Made by a program: the position numbers and the translations under genes. The notes under the pieces were generated by a model. That model was not told where the DNA came from. It did not search any database and worked only from the letters and a program-made list of their open reading frames with translations. A stretch of 64,000 nt of DNA from Leishmania donovani (lineage: Eukaryota > Euglenozoa > Kinetoplastea > Trypanosomatida > Trypanosomatidae), in the NCBI RefSeq assembly GCF_000227135.1, contig NC_018231.1, forward strand, positions 34,519 through 98,518, given 5' to 3'. Positions 49,741 to 59,693 of the stretch are shown in pieces (positions within the stretch are counted from its first letter, which is position 1; every line of letters starts with the position of its first letter).

Positions 49741-50377
49741 CGAACGAAGGGTGGCGGTGCAGGGCGAGGGGGGAGGGGGCATGAAGACGCCCACCCAGGC
49801 AACGGATGCGCCTCAAAGGGGGCGCGGGGGCCCTCCCCGGAAGTCGTTTTCCGTTCCATCACGCGCACCACCACCAAGACCACGTAAACGAAAGCGAGAA
49901 CCCCCCCCCGCTGACCACTGAAAGCGGCAAGTGCGCATATCAACGCCGGAACACACACATACACAGCTGCATGCATGTGTACAGTGTGGCACATTCAAGT
50001 AGCAAGCACGTGGGCGCCACACGTGTGTGTGTGTGTGTAGGTGCGGGCATGCAGGCAAGCCTTGTGTCTGCGCCTACATTATGCCGTCTGCTCGTTCCGC
50101 CACCTACCCACTTCGCCACTTCCTCTCTCTCCCTCTTCCCAACCTACCCCCTCCCCTCTCGCTCCACGAAACAATGTTGTGCATCTCTTGCACGCCACAC
50201 TCGAAGCAGTCTTCTTGGCGCCGTTGACGTGGTGGAGCACACGTTTTCTTGTCTGCTGCGTGTGTTGTTGTTGTGCCTGCTCCAGTCTGCAGCAGGCCGA
50301 GAGGCGGTAGTGGAATCCACCACCCAATCATACACCCACAGTCACCAGGGAAAGCCGGAAGCACATAAGAATAGAGG
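49741..50377. other. intergenic region
   Basis: Non-coding. It contains a TG run near 50023-50038 and a strong C/T tract at 50119-50165 upstream of the uL29m gene. Confidence 0.55.
50119..50165 (+). promoter_or_regulatory. candidate polypyrimidine tract upstream of uL29m
   Basis: An almost pure C/T stretch of about 45 bases, with AG dinucleotides beginning near 50204. Fits a trans-splicing signal for the uL29m gene. Confidence 0.4.
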
Positions 50378-51820
50378 ATGCGGTGCTCTGCGCGGCGTGC
50401 CAACGTGGCGGCGCTGTACGAGTTCGTTGATGGCAACTTCCTCAACAATAAGCGGCCCGCCATCCCGGGTGGGGCGTGGCCGCTGGAAAGCTTGCGCCGC
50501 AAGAGTCTTGCCGACCTGCAGCAGATATGGTTGTCCTTGCTGAAGGAGCGCAACATGCTGAGCACCATCAAAGAGCACTACCTGAGGCATCAGGAGGAGC
50601 TTGGGGCGATGCCGGCGCCGTCGCGGCTGAAGATGGTGGAAGAGTCGATGGAAAATGTAAAGAAGGTCGTGAAGGAGCGCGACGCCGAGGCGACGGCCGA
50701 GGCCGTGCGCATCTTCAAGGAGCGCCTCGCCAAGGGCATCTACCGCTACCCACCAGGGCCGCCACCCCCACCTGGGGCCCACGATCCGACGAGCACGGTG
50801 AAGCTGGTGCTGAGTCGCCGCGTCGACGAGGAGCGGCTGCGGGAGTTGCTGGGCCGCTTCGATGTGTTCGAGGCGCACAAGGGCATTGTGACGCTCACGA
50901 TGCAGTTGCCCGAGGACGTTCTAACGCAGAAACGCGACGCGGAGCAGCTGTGGCAGCAGTACATGGCAGAGCGGCGCGATGTGGAGGAGTACTACAAGTG
51001 GCCGGGCAGCAGCACAGGGAGCGCCGAGTCGGCGAGTGTGTACGACCACACGGTAGTGGAGCTTGCCCCGGGGGTGTACAGTGGGCACCGCGGCACATCA
51101 GCAGCAGAGTCGAACTGTGTGGACAACAGCAACGCCGGCGATCACGGCGTCATCCAGGCAGCGCGGCTGCCGGTGCCGCCACCGAAGACGCGGCCCCCGC
51201 CCCCGCGCAACCCACTCGAGCACATCAAGTACCAGCAGCGCTCTGTTCTCAGCAAGGCGGTCATTCAGCTCGGATACTTCCCCAACATCACGATAACGGC
51301 GCCGCGGTTCACCAAGGCGGATGACGTGCCGCGTCCCGTACACCCGGACGAAATCGAGGGTCCGTGGGAGGTGCGCGTCACCTACGACGCAAAGGACGGA
51401 CTGGACTACGTGCAGTCTCTCGGCCTGACGTCCATCGACGGTGCCGCCGTGCTGTCCGTGGAGGAGGCGTTTCCTGAAGCGGCGCAGCCGTACGCCGCCG
51501 TGGACCCGGTCTACCAGGAGGCCGTCCGCCGCGAGATGGCGCAGGAGGAGACGCTGATGAAGTGGCCGAACGTGCCGAAGTGGAAGTACCAGTACGACCT
51601 TTACACCAAGAAGCACCTTGCACAGGTGGTGCAGTACAACTACTCGAACGTGGTCGACTACGTGGACCGCGAGGTGCTCCTGACCGGCCGCTCCGTCTGG
51701 GAGTCGCCGATCGACATCGACCCCACGTGCGGCGGCATGAAGTCGGTGCCGGCGCACGCGAAGAAGCCGAAGCGGTACATGACACACGGCTTGGGCGAGG
51801 TCGGGGTGACGGACATCTAA
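50378..51820 (+). CDS. MRPL47: mitochondrial large-subunit ribosomal protein uL29m (MRP-L47)
   Basis: The product is 480 residues. Residues about 33-101 match the uL29m/MRP-L47 family: PLESLRRKSLADLQQIWLSL, LKERNMLSTIKEH, then PSRLKMVEESMENVKKVVKER, a two-helix hairpin that sits at the exit of the mitochondrial ribosome tunnel. Family members are usually about 200-250 residues. Here some 380 further residues follow, including a Lys/Arg/Glu helical region, a Pro-rich link (about 125-135), and aromatic/charged stretches such as KWPNVPKWKYQYDLYTKKH near the C-terminus. Long extensions of this sort are common in the protein-rich kinetoplastid mitoribosome. The first ATG is used; the N-terminus is short and basic. 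Confidence 0.87.
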   Translation: MRCSARRANVAALYEFVDGNFLNNKRPAIPGGAWPLESLRRKSLADLQQIWLSLLKERNMLSTIKEHYLRHQEELGAMPAPSRLKMVEESMENVKKVVKERDAEATAEAVRIFKERLAKGIYRYPPGPPPPPGAHDPTSTVKLVLSRRVDEERLRELLGRFDVFEAHKGIVTLTMQLPEDVLTQKRDAEQLWQQYMAERRDVEEYYKWPGSSTGSAESASVYDHTVVELAPGVYSGHRGTSAAESNCVDNSNAGDHGVIQAARLPVPPPKTRPPPPRNPLEHIKYQQRSVLSKAVIQLGYFPNITITAPRFTKADDVPRPVHPDEIEGPWEVRVTYDAKDGLDYVQSLGLTSIDGAAVLSVEEAFPEAAQPYAAVDPVYQEAVRREMAQEETLMKWPNVPKWKYQYDLYTKKHLAQVVQYNYSNVVDYVDREVLLTGRSVWESPIDIDPTCGGMKSVPAHAKKPKRYMTHGLGEVGVTDI

Positions 51821-52341
51821 AGAAACGTGGCCATGGTGGTGCTGCCAGGGGTGCTTGGCTGTTTCAAGGTGAGGGCGGGGGTGTTCGAGACCGTGCGCAG
51901 GATGTGTGTGTGTGTGTGTATATGTGTTGATCTCGTCAAAGAATAGTCGGTGGGGAGGGTCGGCGTTGTCGCGGTAGTGTATGCATGCGCACTTGTTCAG
52001 AATAGCGAGAACGAAGATGGGCATATCGCATAGAGCTGGCGGCGACCCCGTTGCGCACCTTCGCGCGCCGTCCAGTAGGCAACGAAAAGGTGGTGCATGG
52101 GGGTGGGGGGGTTGCCCTGTGCGCCCTCGGTGCCTTCACCCCACCCCACATCGAGCTTCATGGCAATCTCACTTCTCTCTTCTCTCCTACTCAAACATGT
52201 ATGCGTGGCGTATGACTGGTTGACTGCCACGGGGGGAGGGGTGTCGTTGATGGAAACACGCTCGAGCACACACACAGAGCGCGCGGGAGAGATCAAGAGA
52301 GTGTCCATCAAGTCTTTTCCTCGTCATTTTTTTTTGGTATC
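51821..52341. other. intergenic region
   Basis: Non-coding. It contains a TG run near 51904-51920, a G-run near 52099, a C/T run (52168-52192) and a T-rich tract (52311-52336) directly before the next ATG. Confidence 0.55.
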
Positions 52342-55300
52342 ATGAGTGTCCACGCCACTGAAGAGGCCATCAGCCCACCCTCCATCAGCGGCCACGCGGG
52401 GCGGCAGCACAGCACCTCTATCATGTGCGCAGAGGACCGCGCCGACAACAGCAGCGGCGCTGGCAGCTCTGCTGCAGCCTTTCGCAGCAGCAGTTGCGTG
52501 AGTGCCACCGCTAGCGCTGGAGGTGTTGCAGCCGGCGGGCCTCTCACGTCTTGGCGCCGATCCTTCTCACCTTCCAGTGCCGCGAATGCCTTGAGCGGTG
52601 GCTGTGCGCCCATCACCACCGTCCACAGTAACAGTGGCGTCGGAAGTGGAGCGTCAACGCAGTCGCGTCTGCGGCCGTCGTCCCTGCAGCACTGCCGAGC
52701 GTCTAGTGTGATGTGGGGTGGACTGGTGGGTGCGCGCGGTGGCACAGCGGCAGCCGGCAGCAACACCAACGCGTCCGCGGTCACCAATGTATATACGCTG
52801 CAGCTGCCGGGCGACGACGGTGGCGTTGAGATGGCCGCGGCAAAGCCGTTGCTGCTGGGTGCACTGCGCATGCGCGAAACGTACAAGGGCGTGGACAAGG
52901 GTCACTGCGAGGTGGGCATTGGCGGCACCGGCAGCGGTGCATCCAACAGCCTCACCAGCGCCGCCACTTTGGCTGCCGACGCGAGCCGCGCCACGCATTC
53001 AATGCAAGGTGTCCCGCACCCGCCCCAACCCGCATCCCAGTCGCAGCACCTACAGACGCAGCAGCAGCAGCAGCAGCAGCAAGTCCCCTCACCACCGCTC
53101 ATGACAGGGCCCACCACCCTGCAGCAGGTGGACGGCGTTTTCCACTGGTCGGACGAGAAGACGCCAATCGCCTCGTGGGCGCAGTTCCGCGCCGACGTGC
53201 TTGCACTGGCGGCGTGCGTGCAGGACCCCTCCTGCGTTGCGGCGAGCAAGTACCGCCTGGAAGTGCTGGAGGAGAAGTACCACCTTCACCGGCTCTACAA
53301 CGCTGACGTCGAGGAGAACAGCGACCACTACCGCCGCGGTGGCGGCCTCTTCGCGAACGCCTGCCGCGTCGATACCTGCGTCGGTGCCGCGACCGCAATG
53401 AACGCTCAGGTGCTGGTTGAGTATATCCAGCGCACCGTTGACGAGCGCGGCGACGACATTGTCGGCGTGTCTGACAGCACACCACTGGGAAGAGGGTTGG
53501 CCACGGCAGGTGCCAGCGGCGGCAGCAGCGGCGTTGTGGGAGCGTCGGGTGGGGAGCAGCTGACGCTGGCTCGCGTCTGCGAGCTGCTCGACTTCCCCGA
53601 ACCTTACCTACTGACAGTGGAAGGGCTTGGCCTGCAGCCGTCGGTGAACCGCGCCTTGCCGTACTACGACGCGCTGGACCCCTCGATGAACGGCGGTGGC
53701 CGCAACAGCGCCGCGCTGCTTCGCCTTTTTCTCTCCCTTGACCAACGCCCACAGTGGGGGGCGTACCTGGCGGGTGTGGTGCTGCCGTGCCTGAGGCGCA
53801 ACGAGCTGCGCACGGGCGGTGTCCAAGCGACGGAAATGACTCTCGAGATCACGGGTGCGCTCGCCCAGGAATGGGAGAACACGGCCGCGTGGGTGCGAAC
53901 GCACGAGCTCGATAGCTTCTGCAGCAACCAGTTCCAGCTTGCCTTTCCAGTCACGAAGTGGTGCAGCCGCGGCGGCAGCGTCGGGAGTGGGGCGTTCTCC
54001 TTCTTTGACATGCACGTCGGCCGCGCATACAGCGGTGAGGCGTGCGATGACCGCTCGATCACCGCCAACAACATGCACGGCGTCGGCCGCGGCCCCTCTG
54101 ACTCGGTGGCTAACGGGAACGCCGCCTCTGCTGCCGCCCTCCCACCCGGCGCGAGTTCTGACGAGGCAGTGAACTACGACAACTACCAGCAGCTGCTCGA
54201 CCACATATTCCTCCCTCTCTTCATGGCCACTCTGGCGCCGGAGGACCCGAAATACGTCGACCTCGCAACGCTGCTGCAGCACACCGGTGCTATCCTCCTT
54301 ACTGGCAATGAGAACGCAGACGTCATGGGCAGCACCGCGGCCGGCGGTGGTGGGCACGGATGTGCGAACGGCACTCGCGCGGATGGTGGCGCTGCAGCCG
54401 GCAAAGCCGCGGCGCTGCATGTGGACGCGATGAGCACCGACTGGCGGCGTCGTCCGGCTGACACGCCGTACACGGAGCCCGTCTCTCTCACGTACCTCTG
54501 CTACTACATCTGGGCAAACCTGTGCTCACTCAACGCGCTGCGCCGTCGTCGTGGGCAGAACGTGCTGCAACTGCGTGTCGTGGCATCAAGTGCCACAATG
54601 CCAAACACGTCCTCGGCACACGACGCGAGTCTGCTGCTGCTGTCGTACCTCATCGCTGACGTCGTCGTCGACGCCGTTGCGCTGGACCGGCAGCCGGTAC
54701 TGCAGTACCTCTACGGTCTTCACCAGATCGGCGTGGCCATGTGCCCCATCGCCCGTAGCAGTCTCGGCACCACAAGCCTGGACGAGCACCCTGTGGCACG
54801 ACTGCTGTGGCGCGGCTTGTGCGTCTCGCTCTGCACCCTCAACCCTCTATACTACCACTCCTCACAGGAACCACTGTTGGAGGAGTACACAACGGCGGCG
54901 AAGATGCACCGCCTCTCGCCGACCGACATCAGCGAGATGGCGCTGCACTCCGTGTGCATGTCCTCGTTCGAAGACGAGGTGAAGGCGTCCTGGGTCGGCG
55001 CAGGCCTCCTGCGCGACGGCTGGCGGGCAAACGCGGTCGAGCTGACCAGCGTACCGACGGCGCGGTTGCAGCTGCGCTACGAGTCATGGACGGCGGAGCG
55101 TAAGCTGCTGCTCCCGCCGTCCGGCTCCCCGGCAGGCTTCCCTACAGGGGCCGCAGGGTCCGTCGCCGAGATCGGGTCGCCGTTGGACGACACGCAGAGC
55201 ATGGTCCGCCGCGACATGGCCACAGCAGCGAGGCGCTTCACCACTACACCGTCGCCGCATCGGAACGCATCCAACGCCTTAGCCCCGGATGGGCAAGCGG

Positions 55301-58269
55301 GCATGGGCTTGACGGGCGGGGCAGCTGCTGCACTTCAGTCGCAGGCGCCGTACGCCGTGCTGGACCCCGCCGTCGACTTCCCGCGCGCCACCCTCATTGG
55401 CCCCTTCGACCGCGACATCCAAAATGCCCACCTCGTCCAGGCGCTGCATCGTGCCCTGGACCTTCGCCACCAGTACTGCTCGCTGCCGCTACCACCCGAG
55501 CCTTCCTCCAGCGCTGGCGCCGCCGCTAGCGACTCTGTGAGCAACAGTGACGTCAAGGCCGGCTGGCTGGCGGCGCTGACTCACGACCCGCACGCGGTGC
55601 TGCCGCACCCAACGCAGTCGATGAGCTGGGCCTTCAAGGGCACCGTGCCGTCGTCGTCGCCGCATAAAAAGACGAGCGGAGGACATGCCGCTGGCGCCAC
55701 CGGCGCGTCCTCGATGGTGCACGGCGCCAGCTCGTACCTGCAGTTTGACGAGGATGAGTGGAAGTACAAGACGGTGGAGGGCATCATTGTGCCGCATGAG
55801 GTGCACCAGATTCCGCGTCTGCCGCAGGACATGTACCACTACACGGAGTTCTGCAATCACGTCGAGGAGATACGTTGTCTTATCGACAACATCCGCGTCC
55901 GAGACTTTGCACTGCGACGGCTGCAGCTGCTAGAGCACCGCTTCAAACTACACGCGGCGGTGAATCATAGCCGCGAGCTCGGCAGCACAGCGGCGCGTGC
56001 GTCGCACAACCGCGACTTTTATCAGTCGACCAAGGTGGACAACAACATTCGCATGGAGACGGGTATGACAGCGCGCCAGCTTCTCGCCTTCATCGTGGAT
56101 AAGGCGACGCACAACGGCGACGATATTGTGTCGCACCCCAAAGGCAAGGAGCCGCAGACGCTGCGCCAGCTGCTTGCGGACCTGCACATCACGGCAGACA
56201 CGCTGACGGTGGACGACTTGAACGTGCAGGCCGGTGCAACATCGAGCAACGGCGGCGCGCCGCAGAATCCGTTTGCGTCGGAGGGGCAGCAGCAGGACGA
56301 GCTGCTGACGCTGCTGTTGAAGACAGACAACCAGATGAATGGCCGCTACTTCGCGGAGCTGACGAAGCGCACCTTCGAGGAGCTGTCGCGCGATCAGCAC
56401 ACCTTCTCGGAGAGCCGCCTATCCGTCTACGGCGCCAGTGCCGAGGAATGGGCGCTGCTGTCGCACTGGTTCGACACCCACGGCATGTCCTCCTCGCACA
56501 ACCAGTGGGTGGTGCAGGTGCCGCGCATCTACAGCTCCCTCCGCAAGGCGGGCCGCGTCGCCAGCTTTGCCGAATACCTCGAGCACGTCTTCGAGCCCCT
56601 GTGGCGCATCTCGCTGCACCCGAACAGCGACCCTCGTCTTTTCCACTTCATCAACCACATTGCCGCCTTCGACTGCGTCGAAGATGAGCAGCGGCCGGAC
56701 GTGCCCCTGCACCTGGCGATGCGCTCCCCGCACGAGTGGACAACGGAAGACGAGCCACCGTACAACTACTACCTCTACCACCTGTACGCCAATCTGCGCT
56801 CGCTGAACCGCTTCCGGCAGCGGCGCCGCTTCTCTGTCTTCTCCTTCCGCCCCAGCTGCGGCGAGGCCGGCAGTGTCGACCACCTCATTGGCGGTTTTCT
56901 GCTGGCGCAGGGCGTCAACTACGGCGTGCGCCTCGCCGACAGCGCGCCGCTGCAGTACCTCTTTTACCTGGCGCAGATTGGTGTGACGCTGAGCCCGCTC
57001 AGCAACAACACGAAGCTGCAGTTGAACTACCTGCACAACCCCTTCCCGCAGTTCTTCAGGCGTGGGCTGCGCGTCTCGCTCGGCACGGATAGCCCGCTGC
57101 TCTACCACCACACGCAGGAACCGCTGCTCGAGGAGTACTCTATCGCCTCCAAGATATGGAAGCTGAGCCCGAACGACCTCTCCGAGGTGGCGCGCAACAG
57201 CGTGCTGCTGTCGAACTTCAGTTTAAAGTTCAAGGAGGAGAAGCTCGGTGCCATGCACTTCCTTTCCAGTAGTGCCGGCAACGACGTTGCCAAGACGCAC
57301 CTGTCCGACGTACGCGTCGCGTACCGTTTCGAAGCATATCACACGGAGGTGGGCTTCCTTGAGTACATCTCCGGCCTGCATTTTCACCGCGCGTTGCTGA
57401 CGCTCGAAATGGAGGCGCAGTGCATGCAACTGTACGGCGTCAACGCGAACGACAGCAGCGGCAGTACCGGTGGTGGCGTTGTCGGCCTCATCGACAAAAC
57501 CCCGAAGGAGGCAGACCTTGTGAAGCTGGAGGCACAGCGCACGTGCATGCAGCGGCAGCTGCGGGAGCTGACCAGTGCCGTCAGCGAGCTCCACAGGCAA
57601 AACCGGCTCCTCACAACGAAGCTCGCAGAGGAAAAGGAGCGTGATCAGCTGGCGGCGCAGCTGCGCCGCCGGCGGGTCGATGCCAAGTTACGTGAGCTGC
57701 AAAACCTCGTGACGCAGAAAGAAGTGCGCCCGCACACAAGGGCAGCATCAGAGCACCAGCAGCCGCGGGATACGCCGGACGACGATAAAGGCGATGTGGA
57801 CGCCGACAAGAGCGGCGTTCCATCCGTCCCTCATCAGCTGACGCCGTGTGCGGCTTCGGTGGTGTCGCCGTCGCCGCTCTCCTCTATGTCGCTGCGGGCA
57901 GGTTCGGCGGCTGCGAGCGTGCCACCAGCTGCAGTGGCGTCAGTCGCTACGCCTAGCGCGCTTCCACCACCGTCTCCGCCAACTCTTCACGCACCGGCCG
58001 ACAGCGCCAGCAGTACGCTGCGCAAGCAGCAGCAGCAGGGCGACGCCGTGGCGCAGACACGTCGACTGCTGGCGCACACGGAGTCTCTATGGCGCACCTC
58101 CTTCGTGCAGGCCGACGGGCTGCACGGGGCGGATGGCGGCAGGGGCAAGCAACCGCTCCCGCAGCTGCCTCCGTTGGAAGCCACCATCACCTCCTCTTCC
58201 TCGCAGCCGTCGGCGTCACCTTCGTCACTGCGCAAGCGATGGTCACCATCGCCACTCGTCGATGATTAA
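52342..58269 (+). CDS. tandem AMP-deaminase-like protein, both domains lacking metal-binding residues (probable pseudoenzyme)
   Basis: The product is 1975 residues. AMP deaminase converts AMP to IMP with a zinc held by an HxH motif, a His in HAGE and an Asp in TDDP. Here two AMPD-like units lie in tandem. Unit 1 (about 270-930): the expected VDTHVHHS is VDTCVGAA (Cys346, Gly348), the HAGE region is absent (VVASSAT) and TDDP is TLNP (832-835). Unit 2 (about 1140-1690) is far closer to AMPD (DNQMNGRYFAELTKRTFEEL, QYLFYLAQIGVTLSPLSNN, EPLLEEYSIASKIWKLSPND) but has NNIRME at the HxH site (Asn1235, Arg1237), PSCGE for PHAGE (Ser1505; Glu1508 kept) and TDSP (Asp1583, Ser1584). A coiled coil (about 1725-1795) and a Pro/Ser-rich tail follow. 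The N-terminal 260 residues are low complexity, with a poly-Gln run. A structural or allosteric nucleotide-sensing role is inferred. Confidence 0.88.
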   Translation: MSVHATEEAISPPSISGHAGRQHSTSIMCAEDRADNSSGAGSSAAAFRSSSCVSATASAGGVAAGGPLTSWRRSFSPSSAANALSGGCAPITTVHSNSGVGSGASTQSRLRPSSLQHCRASSVMWGGLVGARGGTAAAGSNTNASAVTNVYTLQLPGDDGGVEMAAAKPLLLGALRMRETYKGVDKGHCEVGIGGTGSGASNSLTSAATLAADASRATHSMQGVPHPPQPASQSQHLQTQQQQQQQQVPSPPLMTGPTTLQQVDGVFHWSDEKTPIASWAQFRADVLALAACVQDPSCVAASKYRLEVLEEKYHLHRLYNADVEENSDHYRRGGGLFANACRVDTCVGAATAMNAQVLVEYIQRTVDERGDDIVGVSDSTPLGRGLATAGASGGSSGVVGASGGEQLTLARVCELLDFPEPYLLTVEGLGLQPSVNRALPYYDALDPSMNGGGRNSAALLRLFLSLDQRPQWGAYLAGVVLPCLRRNELRTGGVQATEMTLEITGALAQEWENTAAWVRTHELDSFCSNQFQLAFPVTKWCSRGGSVGSGAFSFFDMHVGRAYSGEACDDRSITANNMHGVGRGPSDSVANGNAASAAALPPGASSDEAVNYDNYQQLLDHIFLPLFMATLAPEDPKYVDLATLLQHTGAILLTGNENADVMGSTAAGGGGHGCANGTRADGGAAAGKAAALHVDAMSTDWRRRPADTPYTEPVSLTYLCYYIWANLCSLNALRRRRGQNVLQLRVVASSATMPNTSSAHDASLLLLSYLIADVVVDAVALDRQPVLQYLYGLHQIGVAMCPIARSSLGTTSLDEHPVARLLWRGLCVSLCTLNPLYYHSSQEPLLEEYTTAAKMHRLSPTDISEMALHSVCMSSFEDEVKASWVGAGLLRDGWRANAVELTSVPTARLQLRYESWTAERKLLLPPSGSPAGFPTGAAGSVAEIGSPLDDTQSMVRRDMATAARRFTTTPSPHRNASNALAPDGQAGMGLTGGAAAALQSQAPYAVLDPAVDFPRATLIGPFDRDIQNAHLVQALHRALDLRHQYCSLPLPPEPSSSAGAAASDSVSNSDVKAGWLAALTHDPHAVLPHPTQSMSWAFKGTVPSSSPHKKTSGGHAAGATGASSMVHGASSYLQFDEDEWKYKTVEGIIVPHEVHQIPRLPQDMYHYTEFCNHVEEIRCLIDNIRVRDFALRRLQLLEHRFKLHAAVNHSRELGSTAARASHNRDFYQSTKVDNNIRMETGMTARQLLAFIVDKATHNGDDIVSHPKGKEPQTLRQLLADLHITADTLTVDDLNVQAGATSSNGGAPQNPFASEGQQQDELLTLLLKTDNQMNGRYFAELTKRTFEELSRDQHTFSESRLSVYGASAEEWALLSHWFDTHGMSSSHNQWVVQVPRIYSSLRKAGRVASFAEYLEHVFEPLWRISLHPNSDPRLFHFINHIAAFDCVEDEQRPDVPLHLAMRSPHEWTTEDEPPYNYYLYHLYANLRSLNRFRQRRRFSVFSFRPSCGEAGSVDHLIGGFLLAQGVNYGVRLADSAPLQYLFYLAQIGVTLSPLSNNTKLQLNYLHNPFPQFFRRGLRVSLGTDSPLLYHHTQEPLLEEYSIASKIWKLSPNDLSEVARNSVLLSNFSLKFKEEKLGAMHFLSSSAGNDVAKTHLSDVRVAYRFEAYHTEVGFLEYISGLHFHRALLTLEMEAQCMQLYGVNANDSSGSTGGGVVGLIDKTPKEADLVKLEAQRTCMQRQLRELTSAVSELHRQNRLLTTKLAEEKERDQLAAQLRRRRVDAKLRELQNLVTQKEVRPHTRAASEHQQPRDTPDDDKGDVDADKSGVPSVPHQLTPCAASVVSPSPLSSMSLRAGSAAASVPPAAVASVATPSALPPPSPPTLHAPADSASSTLRKQQQQGDAVAQTRRLLAHTESLWRTSFVQADGLHGADGGRGKQPLPQLPPLEATITSSSSQPSASPSSLRKRWSPSPLVDD

Positions 58270-59111
58270 CGGTAGAGAGAAACAGAGGCGGGGGCGATGT
58301 GGGAGAAGTGGGAGAAGCGAATATGGAGAAGGGGAGGGCGGCGACGGCGGCTGCAGACGTCGGCGAGATGGCATGCCCATGTCGCATCAGCCGCAAGAGC
58401 TTTCTCTTCTTCCCCCCTCCCCGCCACATCCTCTGTCTGCCTGCCAGTCTGATCTCTCCTCACCCACCCACCCACACGCAACCTTGCGCTGCCAATGTCA
58501 GCGCCGTGGGCCTCGCACACCTGCACGCCCACTCGTCTGGGGCGGCAGTCCAGGGACGGACGGCGCAGAGACGTCCCTGGCCGCGCCCGCGTGCGGATGT
58601 ACCTGTGCGTGCAGCCGTTCTGTGCACACGTGCGTGTGTCTTCTCCTCTTCATGTTCTTCACCATCATGTACAGTAGCACTCGTGCGGCACGGCGGCGGC
58701 GGCGATGGTGGTGGTCGCCGCCGCCGCCCTGTTCCTTTATGTATGGCATGGTCCATCAATGACGGCTTGTGCGCACAGAGGCGTGTCGGTCTCTGTACAG
58801 AGATCTGCATGGCGTATGCGTGTGTACGCGCTGTCCTTCAGCACAGAATAGAAAACGAGTGCGCATCCCCCCTCCTCCTCCTCCTCCTCCGCTCTCGCCC
58901 AAAGTGAGCGAAGGAAGTGGCGCTGGTCGCAGCCACGAGGAAAGAGTTGCTCATCCAGAAGCAACGTGAATGAGGAGGACGACAGTGCGGGAGCAGGGAG
59001 AGGTGGCGCACCACACAGGGGAAGCTTCCCCTCCCCAACGTAGACGTCCTTTCTTCACGCCGCCGCCGCCACCATATCAACCTCGCAGTTGTTGCCCTGA
59101 TGTAGGCAATG

Positions 59112-59136
59112 ACACACACACACACACACACACACA
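59112..59136. repeat. CA microsatellite
   Basis: A pure AC/CA run of 25 bases. Confidence 0.9.
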
Positions 59137-59633
59137 TGCTCACACACATCTCCGTTGCACCTTCCCTTCCTTATCTTTCCATTGACCTTACCTTGCTCCT
59201 CTATACACGCACTTGCACCCTCATCCCATGCGTGCGTTACCCCGTTGTGGTGTACGCGCAGGCAGCTCAAGAGGGCATCTCTTCATGCCTTGGTCTTCAC
59301 CGCCGTGCCCCTCCCGTCACTCGCATCGACTTACTGAAGCGACGCGCTTGCTTTCAAAATAGCGATACCTTTATGCGTCTGCTTGCAGGTAACATCCCCA
59401 CTATCCACTCGTGAGCTCGCCCGGAGACTCACGTCTTCTTTTCGGCGTATCTCCCGAGCCCGTCCCCGTCAGACGTTGTGCCGTAGTAGACTTTAGCCTC
59501 CCTCCCTCTCTCTTTACCCTTGTGTAGTGGATGTAGCGTCGCGTATACGTAGAGGCAGTAGTAGTCGTCTCTCCCACCCCCTCCCTCTCTGGCTGCCCCC
59601 CCCCCTTCCGCTTTCGCCACTGTGTGCGAGCTT

Positions 59634-59680
59634 GCCTCTCCCCTCCCCTTCCCCCCCCCTCTCTCTTGCGTTGTTCGTAG
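59634..59680 (+). promoter_or_regulatory. candidate spliced-leader acceptor of the enoyl reductase-like gene
   Basis: A dense C/T tract ends in TTCGTAG (AG at 59679-59680), 13 bases before the ATG at 59694. This is the clearest polypyrimidine-AG-ATG arrangement in the window. Confidence 0.5.
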
Positions 59681-59693
59681 TCGCACGAAGACC

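Larger units (their letters stand above)
58270..59693. other. intergenic region
   Basis: Non-coding. It contains C-rich tracts, a CA microsatellite (59112-59136) and a long pyrimidine stretch (59565-59680) leading to the next gene. Confidence 0.55.
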
